DNA from: Sternotherus odoratus
Taxonomy: Eukaryota; Chordata; Testudines; Kinosternidae
Assembly: GCA_032164245.1 (NCBI GenBank)
Contig: JAVMKO010000001.1
Coordinates: forward strand, 163,299,434-163,363,433
Reading direction: 5' to 3'
DNA: 64,000 bases
Of the stretch, positions 12,864 to 24,827 are shown piece by piece. The first letter of the stretch is position 1. Every line of letters starts with the position of its first letter. The notes below the pieces were generated by a model. That model had not been told where the DNA came from, did no database searches, and saw only the letters and a list, made by a program, of their open reading frames with translations. The position numbers and the translations under genes are program-made.

Positions 12864-13308
12864 TGTGGCAGGGTGCTGGCCAGGAGTGCCTGAGCCAGCC
12901 CTGCGGGCCCTTTAAGAGGGAGCAGAAGCCTGCAAACCTCCCCTTGCAGAGAAGGCTAATTAGCCACCTGGGCTGCAGGGCAATTAGCCTGGAGGGGTTG
13001 CACCTGACGGCAGCCTCAGGGGGATAAAAGGCTGTCAGGAAGGAAGCCCAGGGTGGTGGTGGTGGAATGGTAGTCTGGAGTGAGAGACGGAGCTGTAAGC
13101 TGTAGAACTGTAAACTGTAAACTGTAGAGCTGTGTTTAGAGCTGAACTATATAGAGTTGTATGCTAGGAGCTGTAGAGCTGAAGGACTGAACTGTATAAA
13201 GCTGTATATATTGGTGGTGGGGCCTGCACTGTGGAATAAAGAGCACTGTTTGGAGCAAAAGAAGGGTTTCCTGCCTGTTCCTGAGGAGGGGTGAGAAAGC
13301 TCCTCACA
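12864..13308 (+). repeat. Solo LTR (retroviral type), 445 bp
   Basis: The segment begins TGTGGCAGGG and ends CTCCTCACA, the TG...CA signature. It is flanked by a perfect 4-bp duplication, GTTC (12860-12863 and 13309-13312). It has a TATA-like GGATAAAAGG near 13021 and a polyadenylation signal AATAAA at 13235-13240, ordered as in U3-R-U5. A CTGTAGAACTGTAAACTG-type degenerate repeat occupies 13090-13200. No internal retroviral genes remain. A 4-bp duplication is typical of gamma-like ERVs. Confidence 0.85.
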
Positions 13309-13312
13309 GTTC

Positions 13313-16300
13313 CTTAAAATGTAGTCTGTTCATTTATTCTGTGTAGTTTCTTTTAATTACACTTTATAAAAATACTTCCCAGAAAGCTACTAAAGAAAAC
13401 AGGAGTATATGAAATCTAGACTCGGGGGGAGGGGGATAAATTTTAACTTTACATGGATAGTTATCCAATTAAAAGATTTTAAAAAAGTCTTAACATTAAC
13501 CTTGAGAGAGCATTCTGTTCTATTAAATATTTGCTGAGAAATGAGGGAAATTGTTAAGCATGTACCTACCTAGTCCTCATTATACTGTGACTTTAAACAT
13601 TAAAATGCTCACGTCGGTCAAATATTCCAATGTTGTATGCAGTGTTGTTGCAGCAGTGCTTATCCCAGGATATTAGAGAGACAAAGTGGATGGAAATATC
13701 TTTTATTGGACAACTTCTGCTGACGAGACAAGCTGTCGAGCTTGTACAAAGACCTGAAGATAAGCTCTGCTTTACCTCACATACCTTATCTCCTAAATAT
13801 TCCAAAATCAGTTAATGCCTTCTGGAAAAATCATGTGTGAAAAAAACAAGAAATTCTTATCTTAAAAATTATTTTTCAGTCTAGAAGATAAACAGAAGAG
13901 ATAGCATGTAAGTTCAATATGAGGCAGAATGAATGGAAAGAATGAATCAGCAGTGTCACTGTGTTTACCAAGACTTGCAACTCAAATTCTAAACAAGAGT
14001 TACCATAAAAGCATTGATCATTATATTGCAGAGCCTCAGATACACATTAACCAAAAAAAAAAAATGATTTTTCCCCTCTATTAACATAGTTTGCATATAT
14101 TTTAAATCTTGGGTTTGACTCAATATTGACAGATGAATTGACTTTTATGGTTTCAGGTCAGCATTCACCTTTGCTTTCACTGAGTAAGGGACCTTTTTGG
14201 TGGGTCCCTCAGTCTAATTGGTAAGACCAAGCTGTTATCAGACTTCTATAAAGGAAGAATGCTCTGAAGGCATTGTTGGCGAAACCTTGTTCTAAATATA
14301 TGCCCCTCAAGGATAGGGGGGAAAAAAGCAGAGAGGTACTTGTGCTGCTAAAGGAGAAAGGCAAGATGTTATCTGCTTTTTAAACATAAGGGCAAGGTGC
14401 TGACTTAACTCAAAACAACACTTTTGATGCCCTAACCCAAGACTCCATCTCTTGTCAATGGCACTCTAATTGTTTTCCTTTGGGATTATGAAAAGTTTTT
14501 GGTATCACCCGAAGTCCACCAACATTTCGCAAGTGTCATTGTCTGGATGAGCTCCAAGTGATGGAATATGGTCAAGTGTTCATGATTCCTTAAGATTTGT
14601 TATCAATCTTTGTGGGTTGTGTTAGGCTGGTCTCTGGCTGGTTTGGATACGATTGCTTTGGAGGGGTTCTGTTTTCTCTTCTCTGAAAAGATATTGCAGA
14701 GGGTGGTTTGGGGCAGTTGCTCATTATGCCCCAAATAATCTCTTTTGCAGGGGTATGCAATATTATTTCATTACCACTCCTTAATGTGTGAGAGAGCATG
14801 TAGATTGTGAAGCAGTTTTACCTGTAGTGTCATCAATAACTTCTGAAGTCCCATATCGGTCTTTTTTCCCTTTACTAAAAAAGATTAAATTATTCTATTA
14901 AAAGCACATGAACTGCAAAACCGCTTGGCTCTAGTAAATGCCTACTTAATTGCTAAATGCATTTTTTTAAACCCAGTTTCAGAAGTTTGTCATAAGATTG
15001 ACAAAAAAATTCCCATAAAATGTTGCCTACTTCTACTGCGAACATCAAAAACATCAAGAACAATCGTCCAAAAGAATAGTTTTTAATAAACTACGTTTAC
15101 TTTAATAGTGTATTGGGGAGCGCATAATACAAGGAGTTCAAATTTTGACTGCAGATCAAAGTGTGCCTTAGCTATAAATATCAATGGGACTCACATATAT
15201 CCAAGGGCAGAATTTGGTCCTTGTTCTGCACAGAACTACTGTATTTATCCTGTAGTCAATCCAGTGAGGGGTAAAAGAATCATAATAAGTGATCCAACAA
15301 TGCTTTAATTTCCTTTTCAGAATGCACTGAAATAAGTTCTTTCCTTCCTGGAAACATTGCTGTAGGTTTTTTTTTTTGTTTTTTTTTAAACTGTTTATAC
15401 TGAATGGGTTCTCATTAAAGGAAATATTATTACAATAAAACATAATATATTTTTATACTTGATTATGTAGTTTTCATGGTGTCCAAACAGAGTATAAAAA
15501 GCTGTGCTTTTTCATAGGAAGGCTATTTACAGATTGGCTGACCATTAGTTGGAAAACTGTAACATTCAACCGGCAGAAAATAATACCTATAGTTCTTAAT
15601 TCCTTCCTTGGAAAAATCCATGACTTACTTATATTTCCGAGCATTAAACATTAAATTCCTGTTCACTGACTGGTAATATTAGAGTGGTAATTGGGAAATT
15701 CCACTGCAGAAAATTTTTGCATAACCAGCTAGACACATTTACTAAACTCTGTTTTTTTTAAATGTAGCATATACCTTTATAAAATTAAAAAGTTTCTTCA
15801 ATTATGTTTTCCCCCTTTTATGGAAAGTATTTCCTCAAAATACACATATGGAGATACCACTACACACTTACAGGAAGCAAATATTTGTAAGCATTTTAAT
15901 AAGAATTCTTTATATGCTATATTTACTGAAAAATCCATGATTACCTACATTTCCAAGCATTCAACATTACATTCCTGTTCATATGGTCAAACAGAACTGC
16001 ATTTTCTGGAGGGTGGTGGGAGAAATACTCAGAAGTTGTGTATTAGCAGCAACTTCCTCAGACACCTTCTATATTTTTCTATGCTGAAATGTAGGCAAGC
16101 ATTAGAGCAGAAAAATAACTGCAGTTGAGGTATAAAAGATAATTTTAAAAACAATATAAAGTCTATATTCCAAGTGAACAAGGTCAGTGTAACAACAGAT
16201 AGGGTCTAAGTATCACTGTCCATACATTAAAGCAAGATTATTCCAGGAACAGAAGCTACACAAATGCGTACAAGCACTAGTGACTAACTCCACATCTCCT

Positions 16301-16738
16301 AGTAAATGCATTTAGAAAACTGCCAATTCTGCCTTATCAGATCAGTCCTTAGGAAGCCTTACTTCCCAGCACAGAAAGTATTAGTGCTTTCAGTAAAGTA
16401 GGTCTTGACCACCACTACATAAGGCTGATTCTAAACACTCAAGCATCACTGATCCACTCTGATACATGAACAAATTCATCATCAAAATTACCTTGTATCG
16501 GTACAGAAATTCCAAACTCTGATATCGGAGTTATGGGGGCACCAATTAATCTCAGGAGATAGCTACTGGAGTGAAGACAGATATTCTGGATCAGATGGAC
16601 ATGTGGGGACTGAACAAAGTAAAGAGTATTGTACAACTTTTTGTTCTATACTTCCTCAGAAGAACAGTCTAAGTCAGGGCTGCTAACTGCTAGTCAAGGC
16701 AAGTAGAGACACTTGCCATTAGAAAAAAAAAAAAGGGG
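13313..16738. other. Intronic sequence with weak repeats
   Basis: No gene. 13640-13815 (GATATTAGAGAGACAAAGTG, TCTTTTATTGGACAACTTCT) resembles a widespread reptile repeat that I cannot classify firmly. 15605-15664 and 15926-15981 are a diverged direct duplication. 15200-15225 resembles an amniote palindromic MITE. Confidence 0.45.
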
Positions 16739-16870
16739 GGGGGGGAGGTTAAGAACTTCAAAAGGAATACCCTGCATAGGTTTGAAGGGAGGATTATTAA
16801 GAGCTTGTAATACTAGATTCACCCTCCATTTGGGCTTAATCCTAAAAAGGACTCTAAAAATGCTCTGGAA
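16739..16870 (-). pseudogene. Possible tyrosine-recombinase fragment (DIRS/Ngaro-like)
   Basis: Residues 47-90 of a minus-strand frame read FQSIFRVLF, then VNLVLQALNNPPFKP. A 'LVLQAL..PPFEP' motif is characteristic of the tyrosine-recombinase ORFs of DIRS-type retrotransposons and related elements. The frame ends in a G/A-rich low-complexity run soon after. No catalytic residues are retained. Tentative. Confidence 0.4.
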
Positions 16871-18734
16871 AAAAAGATGATGTCTTCTAGTGTAGTTTTG
16901 AATGGTACCCCCATGTTCAAACACTTCCCCAAAAGCAAAGGCCTCTAAGGACCTGATTGAAACAGCTTTGTCAATTACTTTGGGGGTTTTTTTTAGTACT
17001 GATGACATTTTGTAGGCTGTTTTTTTTTTCTTTTTAATTTAGTGAATGGCAGCTACTACAGGAAAAGAAAGCATAAAGAATAGGATTTAAAGAGTCTGCC
17101 CTGACTGTCAGATTCTCACCCACATCCACCACATGTCAACTCCAAACAAGGGAGAAAGAAAAAAAACCTCTTACATGCCAGGCTGTTAGGATTAGGATAT
17201 TGAGACTCAAATCAAGGACTAGTGCCAGAAAAATGCAAAACCAGATACAAAGGAGCCTTCTTACTAGGGACAAATGGACTAGGTCCTTGACACACGGCCT
17301 TGGTCAAGGACGAGCCACAAGAGTGGTGCAAGCTTTGAGTCTTGCCACTCAGAAAAGGGGATTATAAAAACTATGCATAAAAGCTCCTTGGAACCAAAGA
17401 TTAAGACATCCACTTCGTGGAGTGGAGAAATCCCAAGAAGTAGATCATTTACCAAAAACAAATTAAAACTATTATAATACAATAGTAAAGATTCAGGCAC
17501 TTAATAATGGGAAGCTATTTGCTATAAGGTTGCTTGTTTTGGTGTCTTTTAGAACGGGGGAGAAGTGAGTTCTGCCACCAATATTCAACCATAGAAAAGG
17601 TTTGATCACTTGCTAGTCTAAAGAATAACAGTGGGATCTCTAAAAGGTGTTTATGGGAGTACAAGATGTCCAGCAGAATGGATGGGCAAAGATCTAAAAA
17701 CAGTCAGGCCCCACAATGTTAAAAGCTCTAAAAATAAAGAAAAAAAGAACAAAACCTTCCAGTTAGCCAGTATAAAAAAAAGCCATGATATGATCATACC
17801 TCCTCAAGCCAGTGAGTCAACATACTTCTCCTTTGCAAACATGATGCAAGCAATTGAACAGAATAAAAGGGAGCAATAACTGATCCACAGGGACATGGCA
17901 TATGTTGCTGTTATAAGGATGCCACAGGAGTAAAAAAAAAATTAGATAAAAATAAAATGTAAAATGGTTTGTATTTTATTTTTCTTTCCAAGGTACATTT
18001 CTTGAAAAATTACTGATTGTAATTGGTTTAAATTGAAAAATGGAATCAGCAATTATGCTTTCCTAAGTCAGGGTCTGAATGAATCTGCACTCAAAAACAA
18101 AACAATGTAAAACTTTAAAGCCTGCAAGTCCACTTAGCTTTACTTCTTGTTCAGCCAATCACTAAAAGAAAAAAGTTTGTTTATATTAACAGAAAATAAT
18201 ATTGCCAGCTTCTTATTTACAATGTCACATGAAAGAGAACAGATGTTCACATGGCACTTTTGTAGCTGGCATTACAAGGTATTTAGGTGCCAGATAACCT
18301 AAACATTCGTATGCCTCTTCATGCTTTGTCCACCATTCCAGAGGACATGCTTCCATGGTGATGAGGCTCTAATGATGCATTAATTAAATTTGTGAACGAA
18401 CTCCTTGGGGAAGAACTGTAGGTCTCCTGCTCTGTGTTTTACCTGTATTCTGCCATATATTTCATGTTATAGCAGTATCAGATGTTGTAATCAGAGAACA
18501 GAAGAACATGCTGAACACTAGTGGAGACAACACAGATCACAGTATCCACAAAATAAAATACATATCCATGACTGACCCTTATCTGGATTTCAAAGAAAGG
18601 TTTGAGAAATGTGCTTGGTGGGTGTTCAATGAAGCATGTACTCTCTCACATAGGTTGTCTTAGGAAAAGCTAGAGAGCAATAGCCTGTTCAGCTGGGAAC
18701 ATGCACTACAATTTCATAAAAAGATGAAGGCATC
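16871..18734. other. AT-rich intronic sequence, no gene seen
   Basis: Short frames only, none with recognisable motifs. No element termini found. Confidence 0.5.
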
Positions 18735-19440
18735 ATTACTAAGGCTGCATGTCTGTCACGGAGGTCATATATCCCTTCACTTTCCGTGACTTCTGCAGTG
18801 GCTGATGCTGTCTCATGGGCTTCCCAGGCTAGCAGAAACAGTTTGGATGTGTGGGAAGGTGTGGGGCAATAATTACCGGGTGTGTGTGGGGTGCGGGGGG
18901 GGGGGGGGGCGCTCCCCAGTTCCCATTAGTAAGTCCCTGCAGCTCCTAGGCAGAGGGGTCGGGGGGTGCTACGTGCTGTCCGCGTGTGCAGGTTGCTCCC
19001 GCAGCTCCCTTGAGAGTTCCACCAGTAAGGGCACTTTACATATCTGTCAGGGATGCCATAAGCATCTACCACTGGAGGTTGCCATGGATGTGAATCAGTG
19101 TTGTTCCCGGCCAACGGGAGCTGAGGGGCCAGTGCTTGTAGTGGGAGCAGTGCATGTTGCCCCCCCCCCCGTCATTTCCTCCAGGAGTTGCAGAGACCTG
19201 CCCATCAGAGCCAGATAGAGAGCCTGCCAGCCCCACCAACCCATCTGCCCAGCAGGGGTTCTGAGCCATGCGCACTGCCCCACCTCAGCACTCCCGGGAA
19301 CCTGGGACCACCCCCACGACCCAAGTCTTAGTTAGGGGTATATAGTAAAAATCATGGACAGGTCACAGGCTGTCAATTTTTCTGTACTGCCCATGATCGG
19401 TCCATGGATTTTTACTAAAAACACCCATGCCTAAAACATA
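18735..19440. repeat. Composite GC-rich DNA-transposon remnant
   Basis: The left end (GTCTGTCACGGAGGTCAT, then TTCCGTGACTTCTGCAGTGG) and the right end, a fold-back TATAGTAAAAATCATGGACA with GGTCCATGGATTTTTACTA, match parts of non-autonomous elements common in turtles. The centre holds a G15 run (18895-18909) and the unidentified 97-bp segment. Exact outer boundaries are unclear. Confidence 0.55.
19006..19102 (+). repeat. 97-bp unidentified repeat, copy 1
   Basis: Runs from TCCCTTGAGAGTTCCACCAG to GCCATGGATGTGAATCAGTG. About 85-90 per cent identical by eye to the reverse complement of 22730-22826. It interrupts the GC-rich interior of the composite element. Both copies read open through SLESSTSKG and HKHLPLEVAMDVNQC in one frame. 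Confidence 0.75.
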
Positions 19441-19492
19441 GCAAAATGTAATGATTCAGGCTAACAATCTTAGATACCCACTGAGCATGTTC

Positions 19493-20489
19493 TACTCATG
19501 GGCAAATCCTGTGCCAAAACATTTAAACTGTGCACCAAAAAATTAAAATTCTACAAAATTCAATATTTGTCAAAATAACAATAAAATCACACCAGTTTCA
19601 ATTATTTTTTGTAATTTATGTCAAAATATCTGTTAGCAACTGTGCACAAAAATGATTCAGAAAATGGTTTTTGACAAAGAGATTCCTTACTAGGCATTCA
19701 TACAGAACTCTGAGTAATAACTCATTTAAACTACAATAAAAAAAAATTATTTCCCACACCCCTCAGAAGTAATGCAAAAGCTTCGGGAAGTCAGAGTGAT
19801 AGAGGAGCTGAGGGAGAGGAAAGTAATTGCGGAGAAGGAGCCGGGGTGTGAACTTGGAGGGTTGCTGGGTGTGGGTGGGAGAAGAATGGAATAGGTTTTT
19901 TGGTGATGAGGAAGGATTGTTAGGGAGCCTCCACCCTGCAGACATACTAGGGCTGATCCCTAGCCTCTCTCATTGTCAGGCACATCTGTCCCTGTCCCCA
20001 CGTGTCTCTACACACCCTCTTCATTCCCATGTGTCCTTGCACTCCACTCAGCCACCCTCCTCCCCACCCCCGATTCCCTGCATCCCCTCCCCATGACCCT
20101 GCCCCCATGTGTCTCTACACTCTCTCCCTGTCTCTATGTGTCCTTATACTTCCACTCAAACCCCCCCCCCCACTAGCTCTTCTGAACCCCCATCTGTGAC
20201 CCTCCAGCAGCCCCGTATGCACCATGCTATCTGTTCCCCCATATTTCATGCTCCTGACCTGGCCTCACCGCACTGTGAGGAAATCAGCTTCTTTCTCTTC
20301 CCTATCCACAGCTGGGGCTGTTCCTGCCTAGGAGCAGCTGCTTTCTGTTCTGTTGCCATAACGGCCAATGGTGGATGAAAGGAGTAACTATAGCACCTTT
20401 CCAGCAGAAAGTACGTTCGGGATGGGGAGGAATTCTGCATGGCACATGAATTCTCTGTGATCAGTGGCACAGAATTTCCCCAGGAATAA
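19493..20489. mobile_element. Non-autonomous DNA transposon, about 1 kb
   Basis: The left end TACTCATGGGCAAATCCTGTG and right end GTGGCACAGAATTTCCCCAG, then GAATA, are inverted repeats of the reptile 'CTCCTGGGGGAATTCTGTGCCA' family. ATGTTCTA before and ATGTTCAG after may be a worn 8-bp duplication, suggesting hAT. The interior is C-rich with no transposase. Confidence 0.65.
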
Positions 20490-22067
20490 TGTTCAGAAGG
20501 TTTTTTTCACTCCTTCAGAGAGCAGTCATTATATTTGGCCACTCACACAATCCAAAAAGACCCTTTTTTGTCCTTAAACAAAAAACCAAAACAACCCCAA
20601 ACAACCACAACAGCAATTAAAAAAAACAAAAACAAACAAACAAAAAAACATCATAGTTCAGCTGAGATTAAACATGGAAATTCATTCCAAATGAGTGTTT
20701 TTGGAAAGTTAAGAGCAAGTTAAGAGTGGTCTGACTAACTGCTTGCAACCTTTCTAGCATGGTTTTCTTATTATGCCGTATGATTTAACAAAACCATGGA
20801 AAGTCACAGTATTTCCTGATAGCAGAAGCTGGGTGGGTCACTCAAATACTTCTTCTGACTAATTCATTCCATCGTGTTTTCCATAAATGATTCACAGTTG
20901 TATTCTACTTTCCTGACTACCTGGAAAACTTTGTCACAAAGTATGTACATTATGTAAAGCAGAACACATTCTTTGCTTAGTTTCTGACTGCAACATCGGA
21001 AGACACGGTTTTCTCTCTAAAAGCAAACTAATTGTTTTTTAAATAATTTATTCTAGTAAATATGTGATTTACTGTAAAAAGTTTCATGAAGTAAAGTACC
21101 TGCCTGGAATAAACTTTGCTATGGAAAAATAAAAACCCTATATTTTTGTAAATAAAAATTTCACAATGTTCTTGCAAAATTATAGGTACAAACATGAGAT
21201 CTGAACCTAGAATGTGCCTTAGAGACTCAACAGAAGGAACAGTGACCTTGATTCATGGTTGGTTTAAAGCAGATTGAGACTACTCAACATATTGGTGTCC
21301 ACCCAGAGAGCGTCGTGACTCCCTGATTCTGCTTACACCCAATCTCACAGTAGTGGGGGCTCTTATGGCTAAGGCAGGATTTTATCCATTGTTATTTAGG
21401 ACTATTACAACTCGTCAGGTGGAAGAGCAGTTAAGGGCCTAAAAAACTGCTCAGAAACTTAAATTCTCATCACAACAAAAATAGTTTCAAAAATTTAATC
21501 TACCTCCAAATTGGCATATAGTCCAAAGTATTGCATGGACACCAATCAGGGACTGACCAGGGAATTTAAAACAATAAAATTCTAAAATTATACCCTGCAT
21601 AGTTAAAAGCCACTTAAAAGCAGGATTCTCAATATGGACCTGATAATGTATACTAGTACCAAAAATAAAAAAATAAAATGCTTCTGACATGCTCTTTTTG
21701 ACAGAAAACTGAACAGTTTCAGAAGTAAGTGGGGCTAAAAGTAATTATGATTTAATCACATTATTGCAAGAAGTCTGAGGTAATTCCAAAATATTAAATA
21801 AATGTTAAGAATGCAACATCAAGTTAAAAAAGTGAGCATTACAAAAGTGGAGAATGTCAACACCTATTTATCAGGAGTACATCTGTGCACAACTTCTTCG
21901 TGCAGATCTAAATTTATTCATTCAGATATACTGTTAACAGTAACGGAGAGACATTTAATTTTACTGGTGTAACTTGGACCAGGACATGAAATTACTTCAA
22001 ATGTCTATTACTTAGCTAAAAGACATGACATTCTTCAGTGTCCAAATATGTATGGTAAAATTAGGTA
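20490..22067. other. Intronic sequence, no gene seen
   Basis: Contains an A/C-rich simple tract (20575-20650) and AT-rich sequence. No repeat boundary or coding signal was recognised. Confidence 0.5.
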
Positions 22068-22559
22068 CAGTAAAACCTCTATTTAACGGACTAATTCGGG
22101 CAAGGGGGTGTCCGTTAAATCAAAAAGTCCGTTATTTAATAATAATAAAAAAAATGAGCTGTCGGAGCAGCAGCCCGCCCGCCACAGGGTCAGGGCGGCA
22201 GCTCCGCAGCCCGCCCGCTGCCGGGACCTGGGCGGCAGCCGGGAGCCGTCAGCCAGCCCGCCCGGGTCCCGGCTGCTGGGACCCGGGTGGCAGCTGTAAC
22301 CCGTCAGCCAGTCCGCCCGCCCGGGTCCCGGCTGCTGGGAGCCGGCAGCCAGCCCGCCCGCTGCCTGGACCCGGGCGGCAGCCAGCCCGCCCGCTGCCTG
22401 GACCCGGGCGGCAGCTGGGAGCCGGCAGCCAGCCCGCCCGCTGCCGTGACCCAGACGGGAGCCGGCAGCCAGCCTGCCAGAAATGGATCAGGAATGCATC
22501 AGACTTGCTCAGAAATTTTGTCCATTGCATCCGAAGTCCATTAAATCGAGGGTTTACTG
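22068..22559. mobile_element. Non-autonomous pogo/Tigger-type element, 492 bp
   Basis: Starts CAGTAAAACCTCTATTTAAC and ends TTAAATCGAGGGTTTACTG, flanked by TA. Left subterminal GACTAATTCGGGCAAGG, right subterminal TTGCATCCGAAGTCCATT. The core is a GC-rich tandem repeat of GCAGCCAGCCCGCCCGCTGC and CCTGGACCCGGGCGG-type units. No transposase. Confidence 0.88.
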
Positions 22560-23326
22560 TATTAAAAACAAGAGTTTCATGTCAGAATTGACAGTGGCTG
22601 AGCCTTACACAGTCCTCAAAGGTAGAATTCCACAGTGACATGAAGGCACTAGGCTCCCTGCAAGCTCCAATTTGTTGGGGTACCCTGAGGTGGGAGTGGT
22701 CACTAGTGAGGTTTTGCCACACAAGAGGAAACATTGATTCACATCCATGGCAACCTCCAATGGCAGATGCTTGTGGCATTCCTGACAGATACTTAAGATG
22801 CCCTTACTGGTGGAACTCTCAAGGGAGGGCAGCACTGGCAGCAGAAACAAAACCTTCCTTCCCCTGGCACTGAATGTCCCTTTCCCCTCTAAGCAAAGGA
22901 TCAAGTTTTAATAAGTAGTTTGTCTATGTGCTCTTTATTGGAGAGTTTCAGTTACAGGCCTTAATCACACACACAAAACTCTTAAAACTTCAAATAGTTC
23001 TTTCAAAGTGGAATGTCATGTGTGGTCGTTTACAGTGGAGAATTATTTTTTGGAAAGTGACGGACAAGCAGGTGGTGGTTGGATGTTGGGCTGCATGTGT
23101 GTGTTTTTCCTTTATGTGCTGCCCCAGCCCTGTGCAGACAGCTGGCACAGCAGACTTCAAGTGTACTACCCAGTGACCACAAGATTCATTAAGGGACGAA
23201 GGCACCCAGCCAGGTTTATTGTTGACAAAGCGTGGTACAAGTATCCCACAGACTATCGGACCACTAATACATGTATGCCTGTAACAATGGATCAGCTCAG
23301 TGAACAGTAGGACTTTCCTTTTCTCC
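22560..23326. other. Unassigned intronic sequence containing repeat copy 2
   Basis: Apart from the 97-bp repeat at 22730-22826, which lies in a 100-codon minus-strand frame, no feature was recognised. That frame is not a known protein. Confidence 0.45.
22730..22826 (-). repeat. 97-bp unidentified repeat, copy 2
   Basis: Reverse complement of 19006-19102 with scattered substitutions and no large gap. Its flanks differ from those of copy 1, so the shared unit seems to end near these coordinates. Confidence 0.75.
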
Positions 23327-24022
23327 CAGGGGTGTCCAAACTTTTTGGAAAGAGGGCCAGATTTGGTAAGGTGAAGATGTGTAAGGGCCGACCATTTAGT
23401 CTGACATTCTTTGAACCAATAACATTAAATACAAATGAATTATTCTATGAAATCTTTATTGCAAATGGCATACTTTTTTTCATTTTCAAGTTTTTAACGA
23501 AAATCACTCTGCCTTTCATATTTGAAGACCACAAAATGAAGAAAAAGTCTGGAAAAAAAACTTTTGGGAAGATTAAACATATCTAACCATTAGAAACATT
23601 GCATATTATTGACTATTAAATGCTCACTGTAGACTTCTAAATTCAAAATAGTGGTCAGTGCATATTCAAAACTGTGGTTTTGATCATCACGAAAAATCTA
23701 TTAATTGAGATTTTAAAATTTATTCACCTCAGGGGACTAGACAAATATCTTGCCTGCACTAATGTGAAATGAAATCAAACACGGGCTATGGGTCACAACG
23801 GCCACAGGGCTACTGCCATCTTCTGGTGAAATGTAAAATAGCAACTAGCTACTGCCATCTTCTGGTGAAATGTAAAATAGCAATTTTTGTACACGTATTT
23901 TATACTGTGGTCAACAGTGCTGGCGGGCCGCATATTATTGATTTTATAACAGAGCCTGCGGGCCGGTGAAAATTTGAACACGGGCCTCAATTGGCCCCCG
24001 GGCCGGACTTTGGACATGCCTG
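23327..24022. mobile_element. hAT-type non-autonomous element, 696 bp
   Basis: Terminal repeats CAGGGGTGTCCAAA and TTTGGACATGCCTG match hAT termini, with GGGCC-rich subterminal sequence (GGGCCAGATTTGG, CCCCCGGGCCGGAC). No clear 8-bp duplication was found. A 39-bp direct duplication (TACTGCCATCTTCTGGTGAA as start) lies at 23811-23883. Confidence 0.75.
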
Positions 24023-24244
24023 ACCAAAGATACTCCCTTTGAGATACAACTTTATACCCTAATATAAAGAAGTTAGTACTGCCCTTCTGACAGTTATTGC
24101 CCCCTGACATGGCTAGTTATTATCCATCACCTTGTACATGTTGGTTCAATTTAAACATTTTTATCATGTACTGTTATCCTGACATCTTTTAGAAGGGATT
24201 AGTGTGTTCCTGTTATCTTTGGGGAATGTTTATGTACCATCCTT

Positions 24245-24441
24245 GATATCAGGATAGTTGGTACCACTTGATATTAATATTGAATAGGTCATTGAGTCCA
24301 GCCCCCTGACTTCACTAGCAGGAGCAAGTACTGTCCCCAATAGATTTTTGCCCTGATCCCTAAATGGCCACCTCAAGGACTGAACTCTCAACCCTAGGCT
24401 CAAAAGGACAATGCTCAAACCACTGAGCTATCCCTCCCCCA
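24245..24441 (-). repeat. tRNA-derived SINE with CR1-like tail
   Basis: Minus-strand sequence starts with GGATAGCTCAGTGGTTTGAG (A-box-like) and continues to the CATTTAGGGATCAGGGCAAA segment, ending in the diverged 'GTCCAATGACC' tail seen in CR1. This is the tortoise Pol III SINE layout as I recall it. Confidence 0.75.
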
Positions 24442-24544
24442 CAAAATAGCTCTGTACACAAGGATGATCTCATCCATTAACTCCTTCTTCACCTTGATCA
24501 CTTACATTTTTGATTGGCCTGGTGGTCTGTGGACTGAAATGAGT

Positions 24545-24644
24545 AGAGAATCATTCTAGTCCAACCCGTGCTCAAAGCAGGACCAATCCCTGATTAAATA
24601 ATCCCAACTGATTTTTGCCGCAGATCCGTAAATGGCCCTATCCT
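24545..24644 (-). repeat. SINE fragment, antisense, head-to-head with the next copy
   Basis: Antisense tail and middle (TCTAGTCCAACCCGTGCTCA, AAGCAGGACCAATCCCTGAT, then TTTTTGCCGCAGATCC) without the tRNA-like head. It abuts the sense copy at 24645, forming an inverted repeat. Confidence 0.75.
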
Positions 24645-24827
24645 AGCTCAGTGGTTTGAGCATTAGCCTCCTAAACTCAGGGTTGAGAGCTCAATCCTTG
24701 ATGGGGCCATTTAGGGATATGGGGCAAAAATTGGTTGGATGATTTAAACAGGGATTGGTCCCCCCTTTGAGCAGGGTGTTGGACTAGATCTCCTGAGGTC
24801 CCTTCCAACCCTGCGATATCAGGATGG
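24645..24827 (+). repeat. tRNA-derived SINE with CR1-like tail, sense
   Basis: A-box-like TAGCTCAGTGGTTTGAGCA and B-box-like GGTTGAGAGCTCAATCC lie at the start. The tail GGTGTTGGACTAGATCTCC, GGTCCCTTCCAACCCTG is shared with CR1 3' ends, so CR1 machinery probably mobilised it. Confidence 0.82.

Noticed and set aside
24645..24720. tRNA gene
   Set aside because: A- and B-box-like motifs are present, but the stems do not form a cloverleaf and the sequence continues into a CR1-like tail, so it is a SINE head.
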